30,066 nt of DNA from Scleroderma bovista (taxonomy: Eukaryota; Basidiomycota; Agaricomycetes; Boletales; Sclerodermataceae): NCBI GenBank assembly GCA_037178675.1, contig JAYMGJ010000214.1, forward strand, positions 1 through 30,066, given 5' to 3'. This document shows, piece after piece, positions 10,301 through 21,100 of this stretch (positions are counted from its first letter, which is position 1; the number at the start of each line of letters is the position of its first letter). The notes under the pieces were generated by a model. That model was not told the origin of the DNA. It worked only from the letters and a program-made list of their open reading frames with translations, and made no database searches. Position numbers and translations under genes: made by a program.

Positions 10301-11051
10301 AATCGCGATACTCCGGAGGGACGATGTCCAAGTCCGGCGGAGTAGAGGCGGAGGAAGAACGAGCCTTTGCTGAGTCAGAGGGACGCAGCTGGAGTTGGTA
10401 TTTGGTGGATCCCTCTAACTTGCACGCATGCACGAATGCGGCTGTGTTAATCAGAGAGATGTGCGGAGGGGTGCAAACCGGAGTGTCGACAGATGGCGCA
10501 AGGCCAGGGTCAGATTGGCTGGAGAGGCCAGAGACAGGGTTACTGGACAGAACCGGAGAGGGAGTCGACGGGGGTGCTGGCAAACTTTCTGCAAGTGTTC
10601 AGAATGTTAAACTGCTCAATACCCAGTCAATCGACGGATTGTAGTGGGTGAGCCAGTTATGTCTGAGAACAATTTTGCATTCAGAATCCAGCAGAGTTAG
10701 GTAAAAGGTCATGGGGGTGACATCACCGGATGCGGGGAACTTCACTGATAGGTTGACGGCTTGAGTAATTACAAAATTCGAGGTACCGTCGAAAAGCCAG
10801 AGTACAATCGGGGAAACAGAGTAAGTGAGGAGAGAGTGTCCGAGAGCATATTTGGTATCTACAAAACAGTGCGTGGAACCGGAGTCCACAAGCGCACGGA
10901 GTTCTGGTAAATCGTAAGATAAAAGGAAAACATGGGGCATAAGGGAATTAGGATCTAAGAGAGCGGACACGTTGAGGCGAGCCTCCTTGGGTGCACTTCC
11001 GGAGTCAACGCAGCTCGCCGGTTGTGCGGAGGGTCGGGAGTTGCTTACTCT
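7333..11051 (-). pseudogene. pol: Ty3/gypsy pol polyprotein (protease, RT, RNase H, integrase, chromodomain), broken
   Basis: Pol is entered by a -1 shift from gag at 11051-11057. Protease with DSGS lies near 10870. An in-frame TGA at 10599-10601 separates it from the rest. Reverse transcriptase follows (VKKKDGSLRLCVDFRGLNK, then YLDN at 9744-9755, where the second catalytic Asp has become Asn). RNase H has VETDAS and TDHKNLEY. Integrase has a complete HHCC zinc finger (HPLAGH...CTSC) and D, D, E residues in MDF, SDRG and GDGQTEWSN. Near 7637-7641, after HAVHP, the frame changes by one base. In the new frame a chromodomain (FEISEILDSK...YLVQWSSYEG...SWL) runs to TAG at 7333-7335. The Arg-to-Trp and Asp-to-Asn changes are CpG transitions. 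This copy cannot encode an active polymerase. Confidence 0.93.
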
Positions 11052-12493
11052 TTTTTTGACTCGGAGTTGGCACCCGAGTTGGAGTCCATCTTACCGGACT
11101 CAGCAGCGATGGCCACAGCACGAGCCTTGGCCTTTTTGGTCTTCTTTGGACAGTTGTCTGCGAAATGACCGGTGCCTCCGCAGAACATGCAGAGGTTGTT
11201 GTCCAGACACTGTTTGTGCTCGTCTGCGGTTAGCTTCCCGTCCTTACCAAGCTTGTTGGTTAAGTCCACTCTGGAACTGGAGGAGGACTGGTTGCTGGTT
11301 GCTTTAGACGAGCCAGAGGAGTTGGCGGAGCTGGGGGAGTTTCTGGTCTTGGATTTCTCCTGACCAGAGTTGGATGAGTTGCCTTCGGAGTTGGAGGACT
11401 TGGTTGTGGACGAGGTGGGCTGACTCTTCGTCGTGCGAGAGATCTCGTCTTTGCACTCCCAATAGCACACGTTGATCTCTTGGCAAAGAGCCCTCAACCC
11501 ATGCAGAGTCAGGGGTTTCCCGACTCAAGCGATTTTGTCCTTGAGACAATCTGGGAGACTGGAGTAAAACAGGCGGCGGAGCGCACCATCCCTGTAGTCC
11601 TGGACCTGCGAGGCGAGTCGGTTGAAGTCTACTATATACTGTGTAACGCGGTGAGCATCCTTCATCCGGAGATGCTCGAGCTGATGTTCAGCATCAGCGA
11701 TGGGGTCATGAGGACCAAAGGTACTCTGGAGTTCAGTGACGAAATGGACCCAACTGTCCATCCAGAGTGGGCGGTCAGCCGGATCACCGGAGTTGAGGAG
11801 GTTCGGTTCGAACCACTCCAACATCATACCTTTGAGATAGGACTGGGCAAATGTTACCTTAGCCCTATCTAGGCGGAACACTTTGGCGTGGTCCTGGAAG
11901 CAGAGCTCACATTGGACCAAGAAGGTCCTGAGCTTTTTTGGGTCCGTACCGTCGAAGGTGTCCAGTTCATGGACTTTGGCATGGGAGGAAGAGGCGTCAT
12001 TGGTCCGGCAGGAGGAGTGGGAGAGGCGATTGACAGCGATTGCTAAATTTTGGAAGACAGCTAGACCAGGGTCTAGCTCGTCCATTGCGTCGACAAAGTC
12101 GTCATCGTCGTTGTCGTCATCATTGTCGCCATCTCCGGGGTCATCCAGATCAGCTCTGGGTCCGTCCTCAGGGCCAAACCACTGGTGACGGGCAGGTTCG
12201 CGACGGTCCGGAGTGGGGTCGCGACGGTAGGGGAATCGATCACCAGAAACGGATTCATGGTGACCAAAATCCACAGAACCATGAAGGCTCTGGGACGCAG
12301 CATCTCGACGCGGAGTCAAAGACACTGCTGGGTTGTGAGCTGTAAAGCTCTGGAATTGGCTAACGGAAGCCGGAGGTTGCCTGCGGTTAGACAGGGCTTG
12401 TTGGGCAGCAGAGAGATGGAGGTCGTCTACTGCACCTGCTTCCTCAGCAAGTGCTGCAGTGGTACGAGCGCGAGAGCGCGTAGTCATAGTCAT
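11045..12493 (-). pseudogene. gag: Ty3/gypsy gag (capsid and CCHC nucleocapsid), one internal stop
   Basis: It starts at ATG 12493 (MTMTTRSRA), 70 bp inside the 5' LTR, and ends at TAA 11045-11047, about 483 codons. An N-terminal linker rich in Asp (DDDNDDDD) precedes a retrotransposon gag domain (LDTFDGTDPKKLRTFLVQC...YLKGMMLEWFEP...YIVDFNRLASQV). A Ser/Asn-rich linker and one CCHC zinc knuckle (CMFCGGTGHFADNC, about residue 435) follow. An in-frame TGA at 11525-11527, just after the capsid domain, separates it from the knuckle. Nearby CYWECK looks like a twice-mutated RYWERK (CGN to TGN). The last codons before the stop form the frameshift heptamer that leads into pol. Confidence 0.9.
11051..11057 (-). 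promoter_or_regulatory. -1 programmed ribosomal frameshift heptamer A AAA AAA (gag to pol)
   Basis: On the coding strand gag ends TCA AAA AAA GAG TAA. The heptamer A-AAA-AAA in the gag frame fits the X-XXY-YYZ slippery rule and lies just before the gag terminator. Pol is in the -1 frame and is open from here (AGA GTA AGC...) into the protease. No downstream pseudoknot was worked out. Confidence 0.7.
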
Positions 12494-12563
12494 AAGAGAT
12501 GGAGAATAGTTTGCATACGAGGTATGGAAACAGTGAACCCACACAAGTGTGAGTCTGAAATAC

Positions 12564-13149
12564 TGTCAAGTCTGGGTCTACTCCGGTAGGGGGTCTGGAC
12601 AAGTCCGGACAAAAGCGGACGAAGGAGGAGGGCAGATGCTGGACAAGAGATTAGTCTGGCTGGAGTTGGTGACTGATTGGGTTCAACGACTAAGGACAAC
12701 GAGCGTTGACCCCTTGCGTAGGTTCCGGTCAAGGGGAGGAGACGGAGATGGACGAGAACAGGAGTAGTGACTTATGTTGATTTCAGACTGAGGTCTACAA
12801 GGTAAACTAGAGGGTACTTATACTAAGTAGAAACTAGGGTCGAGTACATACGGTGACAAGTAAACAACCTAATAGCGGACAAGGGATGACCAGAGTTAGG
12901 ACTAGGTCAGGTCCGGTGAAAATGCTACAAGGTATAGGATATATCGAGTTCACGGAGAACTCACGTCAAGGCAGGGTAGACGGCGAGGTGTAGTAAGAGC
13001 AAATGGAGTATAGACCAAGGGTCGTAGTTAGCGGAAGGTTATCTGCGCGACTGTGACCGGAGTAACTGAGAATGACCGGAGTTGAGCTATGGGGCTGCAA
13101 TGCAACCGGAGTAACCGGATAAGATCCGGAGTTGGACATGGTCATAACA
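12564..13149 (-). repeat. 5' LTR of the Ty3/gypsy element (586 bp)
   Basis: It runs TGTCAAG...CATAACA on the plus strand. It contains nine CCGG sites. Five are clustered at 13057-13129, at the outer (U3) end, mostly in the form CCGGAGT. In element orientation that is upstream of where transcription should begin. The leader between this LTR and the gag ATG begins GTATTTCAGACTC, which does not match the TGG start expected of a standard tRNA primer site. Confidence 0.95.
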
Positions 13150-13154
13150 CATAC
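13150..13154. repeat. Target-site duplication CATAC, right copy
   Basis: It directly follows the LTR end AACA at 13149 and is identical to 5309-5313 on the other side of the element. Confidence 0.93.
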
Positions 13155-14842
13155 GGAAAGCATATGTGATTTTTTCATCCCAACCTGGTCGTCGGTTCTT
13201 ATTTGCACTGTCCATCGCAAACCAAGAATTTCGCGTACACATGTTCAATTGCTCTGGAGTTGTCCATTCATGTCCCTATGACATACACCGATCCCCCCAC
13301 CCACTACTATGCATGCTCGCTATGCTCGCATTCGGTAACCCTGAAGACGTTGGATATGACCCCACATTCACTTTTTCCCCAGTCGTTCCCCGGCCTCTTT
13401 CAGCCACTAAGAAGTTGAACCTTGGCATGATCGAAGTTGACTCGGTAGAATACACCATCGTCCGCCGAATCTTCTTCGGCTGCTTAATCCGTGGTCGGGG
13501 TACATTGTGCTGGCACATCTGTCATCAGGGGAAAGATTACATAGTTAAGAATTCGTGGGTCCACTTTAGCAGGGCCACCCGCGAGGAAAGCATTCTCCAA
13601 CCAATCCAGGGAATGATAGGAGTTCCCGAGCTCGTTTCTGCCTGGACCGTTAGGATTGGAGGCGTGGATGATGAAACAAATCTACGTCGCTCTCCCCTTC
13701 CATATTCCAGCAAGGTTCGAATCCATCATCAGCTTCTTATGAAACCAGTCGGTATTCCCATATCTGAGTTCGAATCTATCCGGGAGCTCCTCAGCGTCTT
13801 CATAGACATCCTTGACAGTATGTCAGAACGGCTAAGATGCTCATTGGCCAATCTAACATCACGCACAGTTCACCAGAGGCTTGTTGTAGAGTTCAACATC
13901 CTCCACCGTGATATCAGCGTCAACAATATCATGATGTACACTTCGGTCAAGAAAGATAGCAAGGGCAAAGTATCTAGTGGTGCAAAACTCCCTCATAATG
14001 ACGATAAAAAACCCCCCTTGGGTAATGATGGAAGCTATACTCATTCAGATCCTCCCGGTAACGGTACCGCAACTGGCAGAAACATGGAGGGTGAAACTCG
14101 CGAGCAGAAGCTTGCTAGGTGGGATCAAGAAAGGTGCAATCTGATCCAGGACGGTGACATGTGTCGTGGCCTTCTTATTGACTTTGATTATGCGACCCTT
14201 CTTGATCAGTCTCTGCCCATGGTTCCTGGTGACCGTACCATGGGTCCCCCCTCCCCTCATTTGCACATGTCGCTCATCATCTTTCAGGGCACAATACCAT
14301 TCATGTCATCAAATATTCCCTCTAACTTTAAGAAAGATGTGGTCGTACATACCGCAAACGATGACATAGAATCACTCATCTATGTCCTTGTTTGGATCTG
14401 CGTTCTTTATGCTGGGCCGCGTACTGTTCATCAAGACAAGCAAATCACTGAGACTGCCTTGAAGCCCTGGGTTATGGTACACAATCCCAATGATGCAGTG
14501 AACCTTGGGGTCCTTAAAAATGGGCTGAGGTATCAGCCAGACATCGTGACTGATGATTTTACCCCATTCTTCCAGTGTCTCAGTCCGGTGGTCGAGAAAC
14601 TCTTCGCAGCACTCGGGTCTACTACGTGGTCTGCAACTGACCCTATACCTAATTACAAAACTATTAGGGATATCCTGCTTGAGGGTTTTGGCACGGTTGA
14701 AGAGATACCAAATTGGAGTCCCAGGAAAGATTTATCAGGGTATGGTCTATTAACATCTACCAAGAAGCGTAAATTACCCTCTTTTGCAACAAGTGGGTAT
14801 GAAGCGCATCCCTCTTGGTCTGTTCGCACTCGGTACCGTTAA
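13155..14842 (+). pseudogene. FunK1-type protein kinase, 3' part with the catalytic core
   Basis: This continues the gene begun at 4515. Just inside are KAY and QPGRRFLFALSIANQ, then SGVVHS...DIH and a block ending DETNLRR. HHQLLMKPVG is followed by a 51 nt intron (13818-13868, GTATGT...CACAG, branch-like CTAAC). The catalytic loop is ILHRDISVNNI (HRD at 13904-13912), the DFG-equivalent is IDFDYA (about 14179), and GTIPFMS and ESLIYVLVWIC follow. The C-terminus has a basic KKRK and ends at TAA 14840-14842. In-frame sequence at about 14215-14290 may be another intron. The catalytic residues look intact and no stop lies inside, so the only clear lesion in this gene is the insertion. There is no ATG close to the cut that would obviously restart it. 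Confidence 0.88.
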
Positions 14843-15083
14843 CTCTTACTCACAAAAGGCGCTGCTTTCATACGTGTTTTGTGTACTTCGTAATCAGATC
14901 TTGTATTGCTTTGTCATTTCCAAAATAAGATAGGCTCGCAAACATACTTATTGATATTATGCTGTGTCTCTAAAGCGACGTTCACTACAACAGAAAAATG
15001 TGGTGCCAACGTGTAGTGTGTAAAATCAAGGCGAGTGACCAGCCTTCTAGTTTGCACCTCTTTCTTTCGATCCCTCTACGCAG

Positions 15084-17869
15084 ATGCCACGATACGATTC
15101 AAGGAAGCGGTCAACTCAATCTGCAGACATGGTCTCGGAGTCAAATGCAGTAGGGCTTGATGCACGCAAAAAACCAAGGACGGTGAATCATGATCCCAGT
15201 GTTGGTGAGTACTTACTTTCTAGCGTTCACGATACTTTACTTCAAACTCATTTTATAGATGACACTGAAACCCAAGCTTACTGCTGGTCCTCCAGGACAA
15301 ATAAAGGGCATGGCGGGCAAATAGCTCAGCTTCATAATATTGAACGCATCCAGACTGAAAGCACTGCAGCTTCCAAGACTTCTCGCACCTCTCAACTCGA
15401 GAAGGCTACTGCCAACAAACCATTAAATCCTATGGCTCCAGAAAGGCCGAGACCAAAGGTCCATACTAAGATGTCTCAATCTGCTCATGGACCTGCCAGC
15501 AAGAACCACTCAGGCCTTGAGTCAGTATGTAATGTTTTGCATTTGTATGGGTCCAGGTATTGACATAACACTAGTCCAGTCAGAGCTTACCAGTGCCTGC
15601 AGGCTTTGATAAAGCGCCTCCACCAGCGTATCGAGCAGCAATCCAAGGTTCCCGATATGGTTTTGGTTTAGCAGACTCGGGAAGGTGACATGGACAAGAC
15701 GGTGCTACTATGGCACGTCATGGAGAAGCCGTCGGACCTACGTCCCATGGAGGATTCGTTGCCCCTCAGACCTGTGGGGGATCCATTGTCCCAATGCCTC
15801 GTGGAGGATCCACTGTCCCAAGTTCCCGCAGGGGATCTGTTGCCCCTACATCTCGCGGGGGATCCACTGTTCCACCAAGTTCTCATAGAGGGTCTACTGC
15901 TCCAACTTCTCGTGGAGGGTCTACTGCTCCAACTTCTCGCGGAGGGTCTACTGCTCCAACTTCTCGCAGAGGGTCTACTGCTCCAACTTCTCGCGGAGGA
16001 CCTGCTTCGAGTTCTCATGGCAGGTCTGTTGTTCCGACGTTCGGAACCGCATCTTACAACGGGTTGTTAGCCACTACAGGCATACTCCCTGCGCCTCAAG
16101 GTTATCGAGTACCCTCGATGACGTCGAACATCCCCTTGCAGCCACGCAGTTTCCCTGATGCCCCGCCCTCCTTATATGATTATAATTCTGAAGAGGAAAG
16201 CCAACTACCAGACTGTCACTACCATGAACACGCACCAGGAGATGACGACAATTTTTCTTTTGAAGGAACTCAGTCCTCGCACCCCGGTGGTGGTATCGTA
16301 AGTCTGCACCATATCTCCCCTCCAACTGATATTTGATTGAGCAGCAGGACCGCGTTATTGATGAGGTATCTGAGGATGAGGACACTCGAGCAGCTGAGAG
16401 CTTGATTCGAGATCACTGGTCACACGGAGGTAAGGATATCAATAGTCATCATATATCTATCCACCGAGTCATCCGAGTCTAGAAAATCAGTCACATCAGC
16501 CAGAGAACTCCCATCATCTCCAGACTGCCACTTCATCACCTCCAATTGGTAACTTGTAATCTTCAAGTCAAATGCAGCTAATTCTATTCATTCAGATCCA
16601 GTGCTACTTGCCGAAGAAATGCACTTCCAAACTGATGTAGTCGAAGATCACCACCGCCGAAACCGTTTCCCTCATGCACCAGATCCTCAACAACTACGTT
16701 ATATCCGTCAAGGCCATTCTTCGACTCCGGCCACATGAGCTATGCTCATGGATGAAAGCCTGAGCTCGGGTCAACCTCATAACATAGAAGGCCCTGACCC
16801 AGATGTTGCCGAACAGCTGTCAGTCTCTCCTGGTGAACTAAGTGGTGTTGCAATGAAGCTTCGTTCATATCCTCCCAAATTCCGTGAAATCATTGAACGA
16901 GCCAAGCAACTTGCGCAGTGTGGCGCTGCGAGCAATCCCTACCCTCCTCGAGCTTGGTTCATAGAAGAGCAGAGTGCTGTGTATTTCACAGAAGCGATTG
17001 TTGAGTGCGAGGAGAAGGGGGTAATCATTCCACCTGGTGAGTCTAGTCTACCTCAATGAATTGGCCCCTTGTTGATCACAGACAGGATACTGGCCACACC
17101 ACCACAAAGACCTCGGCATTCTCGTAGGTTTATCTGCGTTTCTACCACACTTACTAATACACTTGACAGCTCTGGGAGTCACTCATGACGTGGCGATCAA
17201 TGCTAAAGAACAAGGCTCGCGAATATGTCCTGCGGCACTATCCCCTGGGTGGCCACCAAGCGCCTGAGGAGAATTTAGCCAATGCTGGAGAACTGATCCG
17301 TGGTGCAATGTTTGTCAGAGACGGTGTTGACGATGACATTTGTCCTGACATACTTCATAACTCTATCAACTGATTTTATTTTACAGGGTACAACAAGGAA
17401 CATGGCATCCCCGGCCCTGGCTGGCCTCGTTACTGATTTTTTCTATGCTGGACCCTCTGCCCTCGGTAAACTTTTCCCAGAGGTGTTTGCACAAGAAGTT
17501 CCGAAACCTGTTGTTTGTCTTGCGGCGACAGCAGTAAGCATTTGTTCCTGCTAACTAAACGTGCTCATATTTCCTACAGTTGCGAGCTGCTATAGACGAG
17601 TACATGATCACAGGAATTCGACAGGACCAATCGTTTGACTTCACTACATACTCGAAAGTTTTCACCCACCTAATGGGTATGCAAGTGAAGATTGACAGTA
17701 ACGTCAAACATGCCACAATGACTCGGGCCCTCCGAATTAGCTGGGTGACTACTGGTGGGTAAAACTCGTTCTTCTTCCGTGTTCGCTGCCGCCTCACTTA
17801 TTATACAGTGTGTCATTTGAAGATGCGATGGTGGCTCGTGAGGATGATTTTGAGGTGGTCCTTGATTAG
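15084..17869 (+). pseudogene. DUF6532-type gene, eleven exons, two in-frame stops and a damaged splice donor
   Basis: Exons: 15084-15204, 15259-15524, 15584-16297, 16345-16429, 16483-16548, 16596-17036, 17086-17123, 17170-17337, 17387-17533, 17580-17758 and 17809-17869 (TAG). Introns are 46-59 nt with GT-AG ends, except the one at 17338, which starts AT. The N-terminal half is low complexity, with Gly-Gly-Ser-Thr-Ala-Pro-Thr-Ser-Arg repeats. The C-terminal half matches the DUF6532 pattern: ESAVYF-like EEQSAVYFTEAI, GYWPHHHKDLGIL, LWESLMTWRSMLKNKAR, MFVRDGVDDD, RNMASPALAGLVTDFFYAG, LFPEVFAQEVPK and the tail DDFEVVLD. TGA stops occur at 15686-15688 and 16736-16738 with the frame continuing after each. 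The function of this Agaricomycete family is unknown. It lies 241 bp after the kinase gene. Confidence 0.75.
15887..15994 (+). repeat. 27 bp coding minisatellite in the DUF6532 gene
   Basis: Four near-identical 27 bp units start at 15887, 15914, 15941 and 15968 (core GGTCTACTGCTCCAACTTCT). Each encodes nine residues (GGSTAPTSR), with older degenerate units back to about 15745. The unit length keeps the frame. The other forward frame and one minus-strand frame also stay open here, which is a by-product of the repeat. Confidence 0.9.
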
Positions 17870-18140
17870 CATTGATCATATTTTGAATTTTGGTATACAT
17901 GCGAAATATTATTGGATCAGTGTTTACATCTGTGTGTGCTTGCCTGGTATACTGTAGGTATGGACAAGCATGGTTGGTCTGTCAATGTCTGTACAAGTGA
18001 GATTGCACAGAGCTTGACAGGAAAGTGCTGTACTCCACACTACTACCAAGGTGAGTAATGGGCCTGTGCAATCCTACCAAGCACTGTAATACTGGGTACC
18101 TTTCTGTCAAGTCTGTGGCTATGTACAGGTCTGTGTGACT
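17870..18140. other. Gap with no gene, between the DUF6532 gene and the second gypsy remnant
   Basis: No coding frame or known motif is seen. Short repeats of GTCTGT and TACAGG occur. This is where the 3' LTR of the second gypsy remnant would be expected, but no purine tract or LTR pair could be found. Confidence 0.4.
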
Positions 18141-21100
18141 CTATACAGGGTAGGGATGGTTTGCTGATGTGAGAGTATGAAGGTGCCAACGAAGAGAATC
18201 GTCATATTCAAAGAAAGACTGGACCTGCTCCCAGTGCATACCATAGATTTCGATGCCATTCAGTCGTGATACATGGACAATGAACCATAATGGCCCAGCG
18301 GGACGGATATGAGGGTCAGGAAGTGGGTTCATGGCAAATAACGAGATATTAAACGAAGTGGGAGAGTATTGAGAGTCGAGATTAATAGACGGGGATGGGA
18401 GTTTGTAATGGTTGGACTTGCGACGTGTTGAGGGAGCGAGAGAAGAAAGCAAATGACAAGAAGGGCAGGGGCACCATATAAAAGTGTTTGCTGATGCAAC
18501 TGGTACCCCCGGGCATTTCATCGTTTCCTTGCCTGACCGTTGATTCTGTAGATCCTCTCGGGGCACTTGTAAATCTGAAACATCTTTCATGCCCAGAAAT
18601 TTTAAATACTTGCCTAATGCCGTTGATCCCTCGAGATCGAGGTGTGGAACCCAAGTCTGGTTGCCTGAAGACCATTCGACTTTGAATTCGAGATCTGTGT
18701 TGCTCCCTCAATGAGTAAGGATGCGATTAATCATCCACTCACCATTGGAACCTCCCAGTTCTGGGATTTGTTCGTTTCGACAACCAGGGAAAAGGTGGTC
18801 ATCGTTTGGGATGTGAATTCGTAGTAGAGAAGCATGGAATACATTGTGTACACCACGCTGCTTGAGTGAGTCTGGTAAGTTCACACGGTAGGAACTATTA
18901 CCAAAATCTTCGGTAATCAAATAAGGACCAATGAACTTCGGAAACAGTTTCCTAGAAGTCCCACGCTCAAGTCGTACATTCTTCGTCAACACATAGACCA
19001 AATCCCCCTTGACGAAGGGGCACATCCTCCTTTTCTTGTTTGCTTGCTCAGTCTGTTTTACTCGTGCAGTTAATAATGCATCATGAGCAGCCATAAGTGC
19101 ATTTTTCATCTTTTGAGCATAAACTCTGACGCTCGGATACTCGTTGCTTTCAGGTGCATTCCAGATCATGGATCGCGGCATCCGTCTGGTATTCAAGAAA
19201 AATGGTGCATAACCAGTTGATTCCGAGTGTGCTGAATTGATTGCAAACTCAATTGCAGGTAATTTTAACACCCAATCATGTTGAGTAGGGCCAATGCACG
19301 AACAAAGCATTTGCCCAACCGTTCGGTTCACGCGCTCAGTAGACCCATCAGTCTCTGGGTGATATGCACTGGACATCTTCATCTTTACACCAATTAACTG
19401 ATTCAAATGAGTCCAAAAGGTACTTGTAAAAAGAACATCGCGATCACTGATAATTGCTCTTGGAAGTCCGTGGTGTCGATACACCTCAACAAATATCAGT
19501 TCAGCTACATCCTTAGCAGTGTAGTCATCATGGCTCGGAACCAAGTGAACCATAGCAGTAAGTAAATCAATTATTACTGTAATAGAATCGTATTCACCGT
19601 TCCGATCCTTTGCACTAGGTAATGGTCCAACAAAGTCAATTCCAATTGCTTCCCAAGGATTAGCAGGTATGGACAGTGGATTCAGAAGTCCATAAGGCTT
19701 CTGCGTCGAAGGTTTACTTTGCTGACATGTTTTACAGGACACACAGAATGCTTCTACATCCTTCACCATAAATCTCCACCAGACAAATTCTCGTAAGTAC
19801 GACAATGTCTTATAAGCACCTAAATGTGCTAACAACGAATGTGCTTGATCAACAATCATTTCTTGCAGTCATCGGGTGCCAATTTTAATATTTGGCACAC
19901 AAATTACGATGCGGTTGTACAACCTAAGTTGTATCATTCCATCTTTGGAAACAATAAAGTTCTTATAAGCTCGAGGTGAGTCCAAGATCCTTTGGAACAT
20001 TGGGTCTTCGATGTAATGCCCTTTCGATTCAAACAACAATCCTTCGTCATGTGGATAGGTGACAGGAATTGTTTGTACAATATCTTCAGGCAAACTTGGC
20101 AAAGGTTTGTCTTTATTCGTCTGACAAGTGCTCTCTTTCACAGTTTTACACACAGTTTTCAGAGTTTCAGGTTTTGGGGCTCCCTTCCCCCCCTTCTTTC
20201 ATTGTCCTGGTCCAAGGAGAACAAAATGATCACACACAAATTCTGCACCAGTTTCGGGTTGGCCTGTTTCCACAGGAGGGGGAGGGGGTCGTTTCGGAGG
20301 AGGTAATATCTCCTCATGTTGAATAAGCTCCCAGTCATCCTCCATTGTAGGGTAACGCATATCTGGCATACAAGCTAGTGCCTCAGGCCCCACAAGCAAG
20401 GGCGCTGTTAAAAGTTCACATAATGATGTGCCAATTGGATTAATAGTGGGGTCATGCTGCACATATTCAGACAATGCACGCACAGTCCCTGGTGAGTCAA
20501 ATTCATATATTCGTGACAAAGCATCAGGTAATAAATTGTCAGTACCTGGAATGTGTTGAATTTCAAAGTCAAATTCAGATAGTTTTTCAAGCCATCGTGC
20601 TTGTCACCCAGACAAGGACTTCTGGGTAAGTAAGTATTTTAAACTTTCGTGATCTGTTACCCAAATAAAATGTACACCCTGTAGGATGTCACAATGCCTA
20701 AGCATTGTTTCAACGCCAGCAAGTAATTCTTGTTCATGAACTGGATAATTTTGTTGTGCTGACGAAAGTTTCGCAGAATAAAATGCAGCTACTTTGGCAC
20801 CCTTCCAGTCGGGGCCTTGAGCAATTACACCACCAACGCCATTTATACAGGCATTGGTCATTATCCAAATTGGATCGTGATTGGGAATATAGTCCAATGG
20901 TATTCGTGAGTGTGGTGCACACACTGCAACATATTGCTTGATTGTTTCAAAAGCATGTTGTTCAGTAAAGTCCCATTTAAAGGGTTTTGTCTCTGCACAA
21001 GTTTCTGACAAAATTCCTAAAGGAATTCATATTTTGAAAATGTCGTCTGCAAGGTACCCAACTGTATCAATAAACCCATGACACAACGTTCGGTTTGTCG

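Larger units (their letters stand above)
5314..13149 (-). mobile_element. Complete Ty3/gypsy chromodomain-type LTR retrotransposon, 7,836 bp, with an antisense extra gene
   Basis: The element lies in minus orientation: 5' LTR 12564-13149, gag 12493-11045, pol in the -1 frame 11051-7333, antisense gene on the plus strand 6108-7158, polypurine tract 5953-5941 and 3' LTR 5314-5940. It is bounded by CATAC duplications and the LTRs have TG...CA ends. The domain order (protease, reverse transcriptase, RNase H, integrase, chromodomain) is that of fungal chromoviruses. Gag and pol each carry an in-frame TGA, pol has a frameshift near 7640, and reverse transcriptase has YLDN in place of YLDD, so this copy cannot move by itself. 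No primer-binding site starting TGG was found beside the 5' LTR. It sits inside a FunK1 kinase gene. Confidence 0.93.

Noticed and set aside
12494..12563. Primer-binding site next to the 5' LTR
   Set aside because: The leader begins GTATTTCAGACTC, not TGG, and I could not match it to a tRNA 3' end, so no site was called. Self-priming as in Tf1 was considered, but no good complement was found.
13714..13724. GGTTCGAATCC, a second tRNA B-box match
   Set aside because: It lies in the kinase coding sequence (SKVRIHH), and no tRNA fold surrounds it.
15690..16070. Leu-rich frame overlapping the 27 bp repeats, and its minus-strand counterpart
   Set aside because: The 27 bp period keeps several frames open. 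Only the GGSTAPTSR frame links to flanking exons by splice sites.
17870..18140. LTR of the second gypsy remnant
   Set aside because: No direct-repeat partner near 21.7-22.2 kb and no polypurine tract were found by eye.
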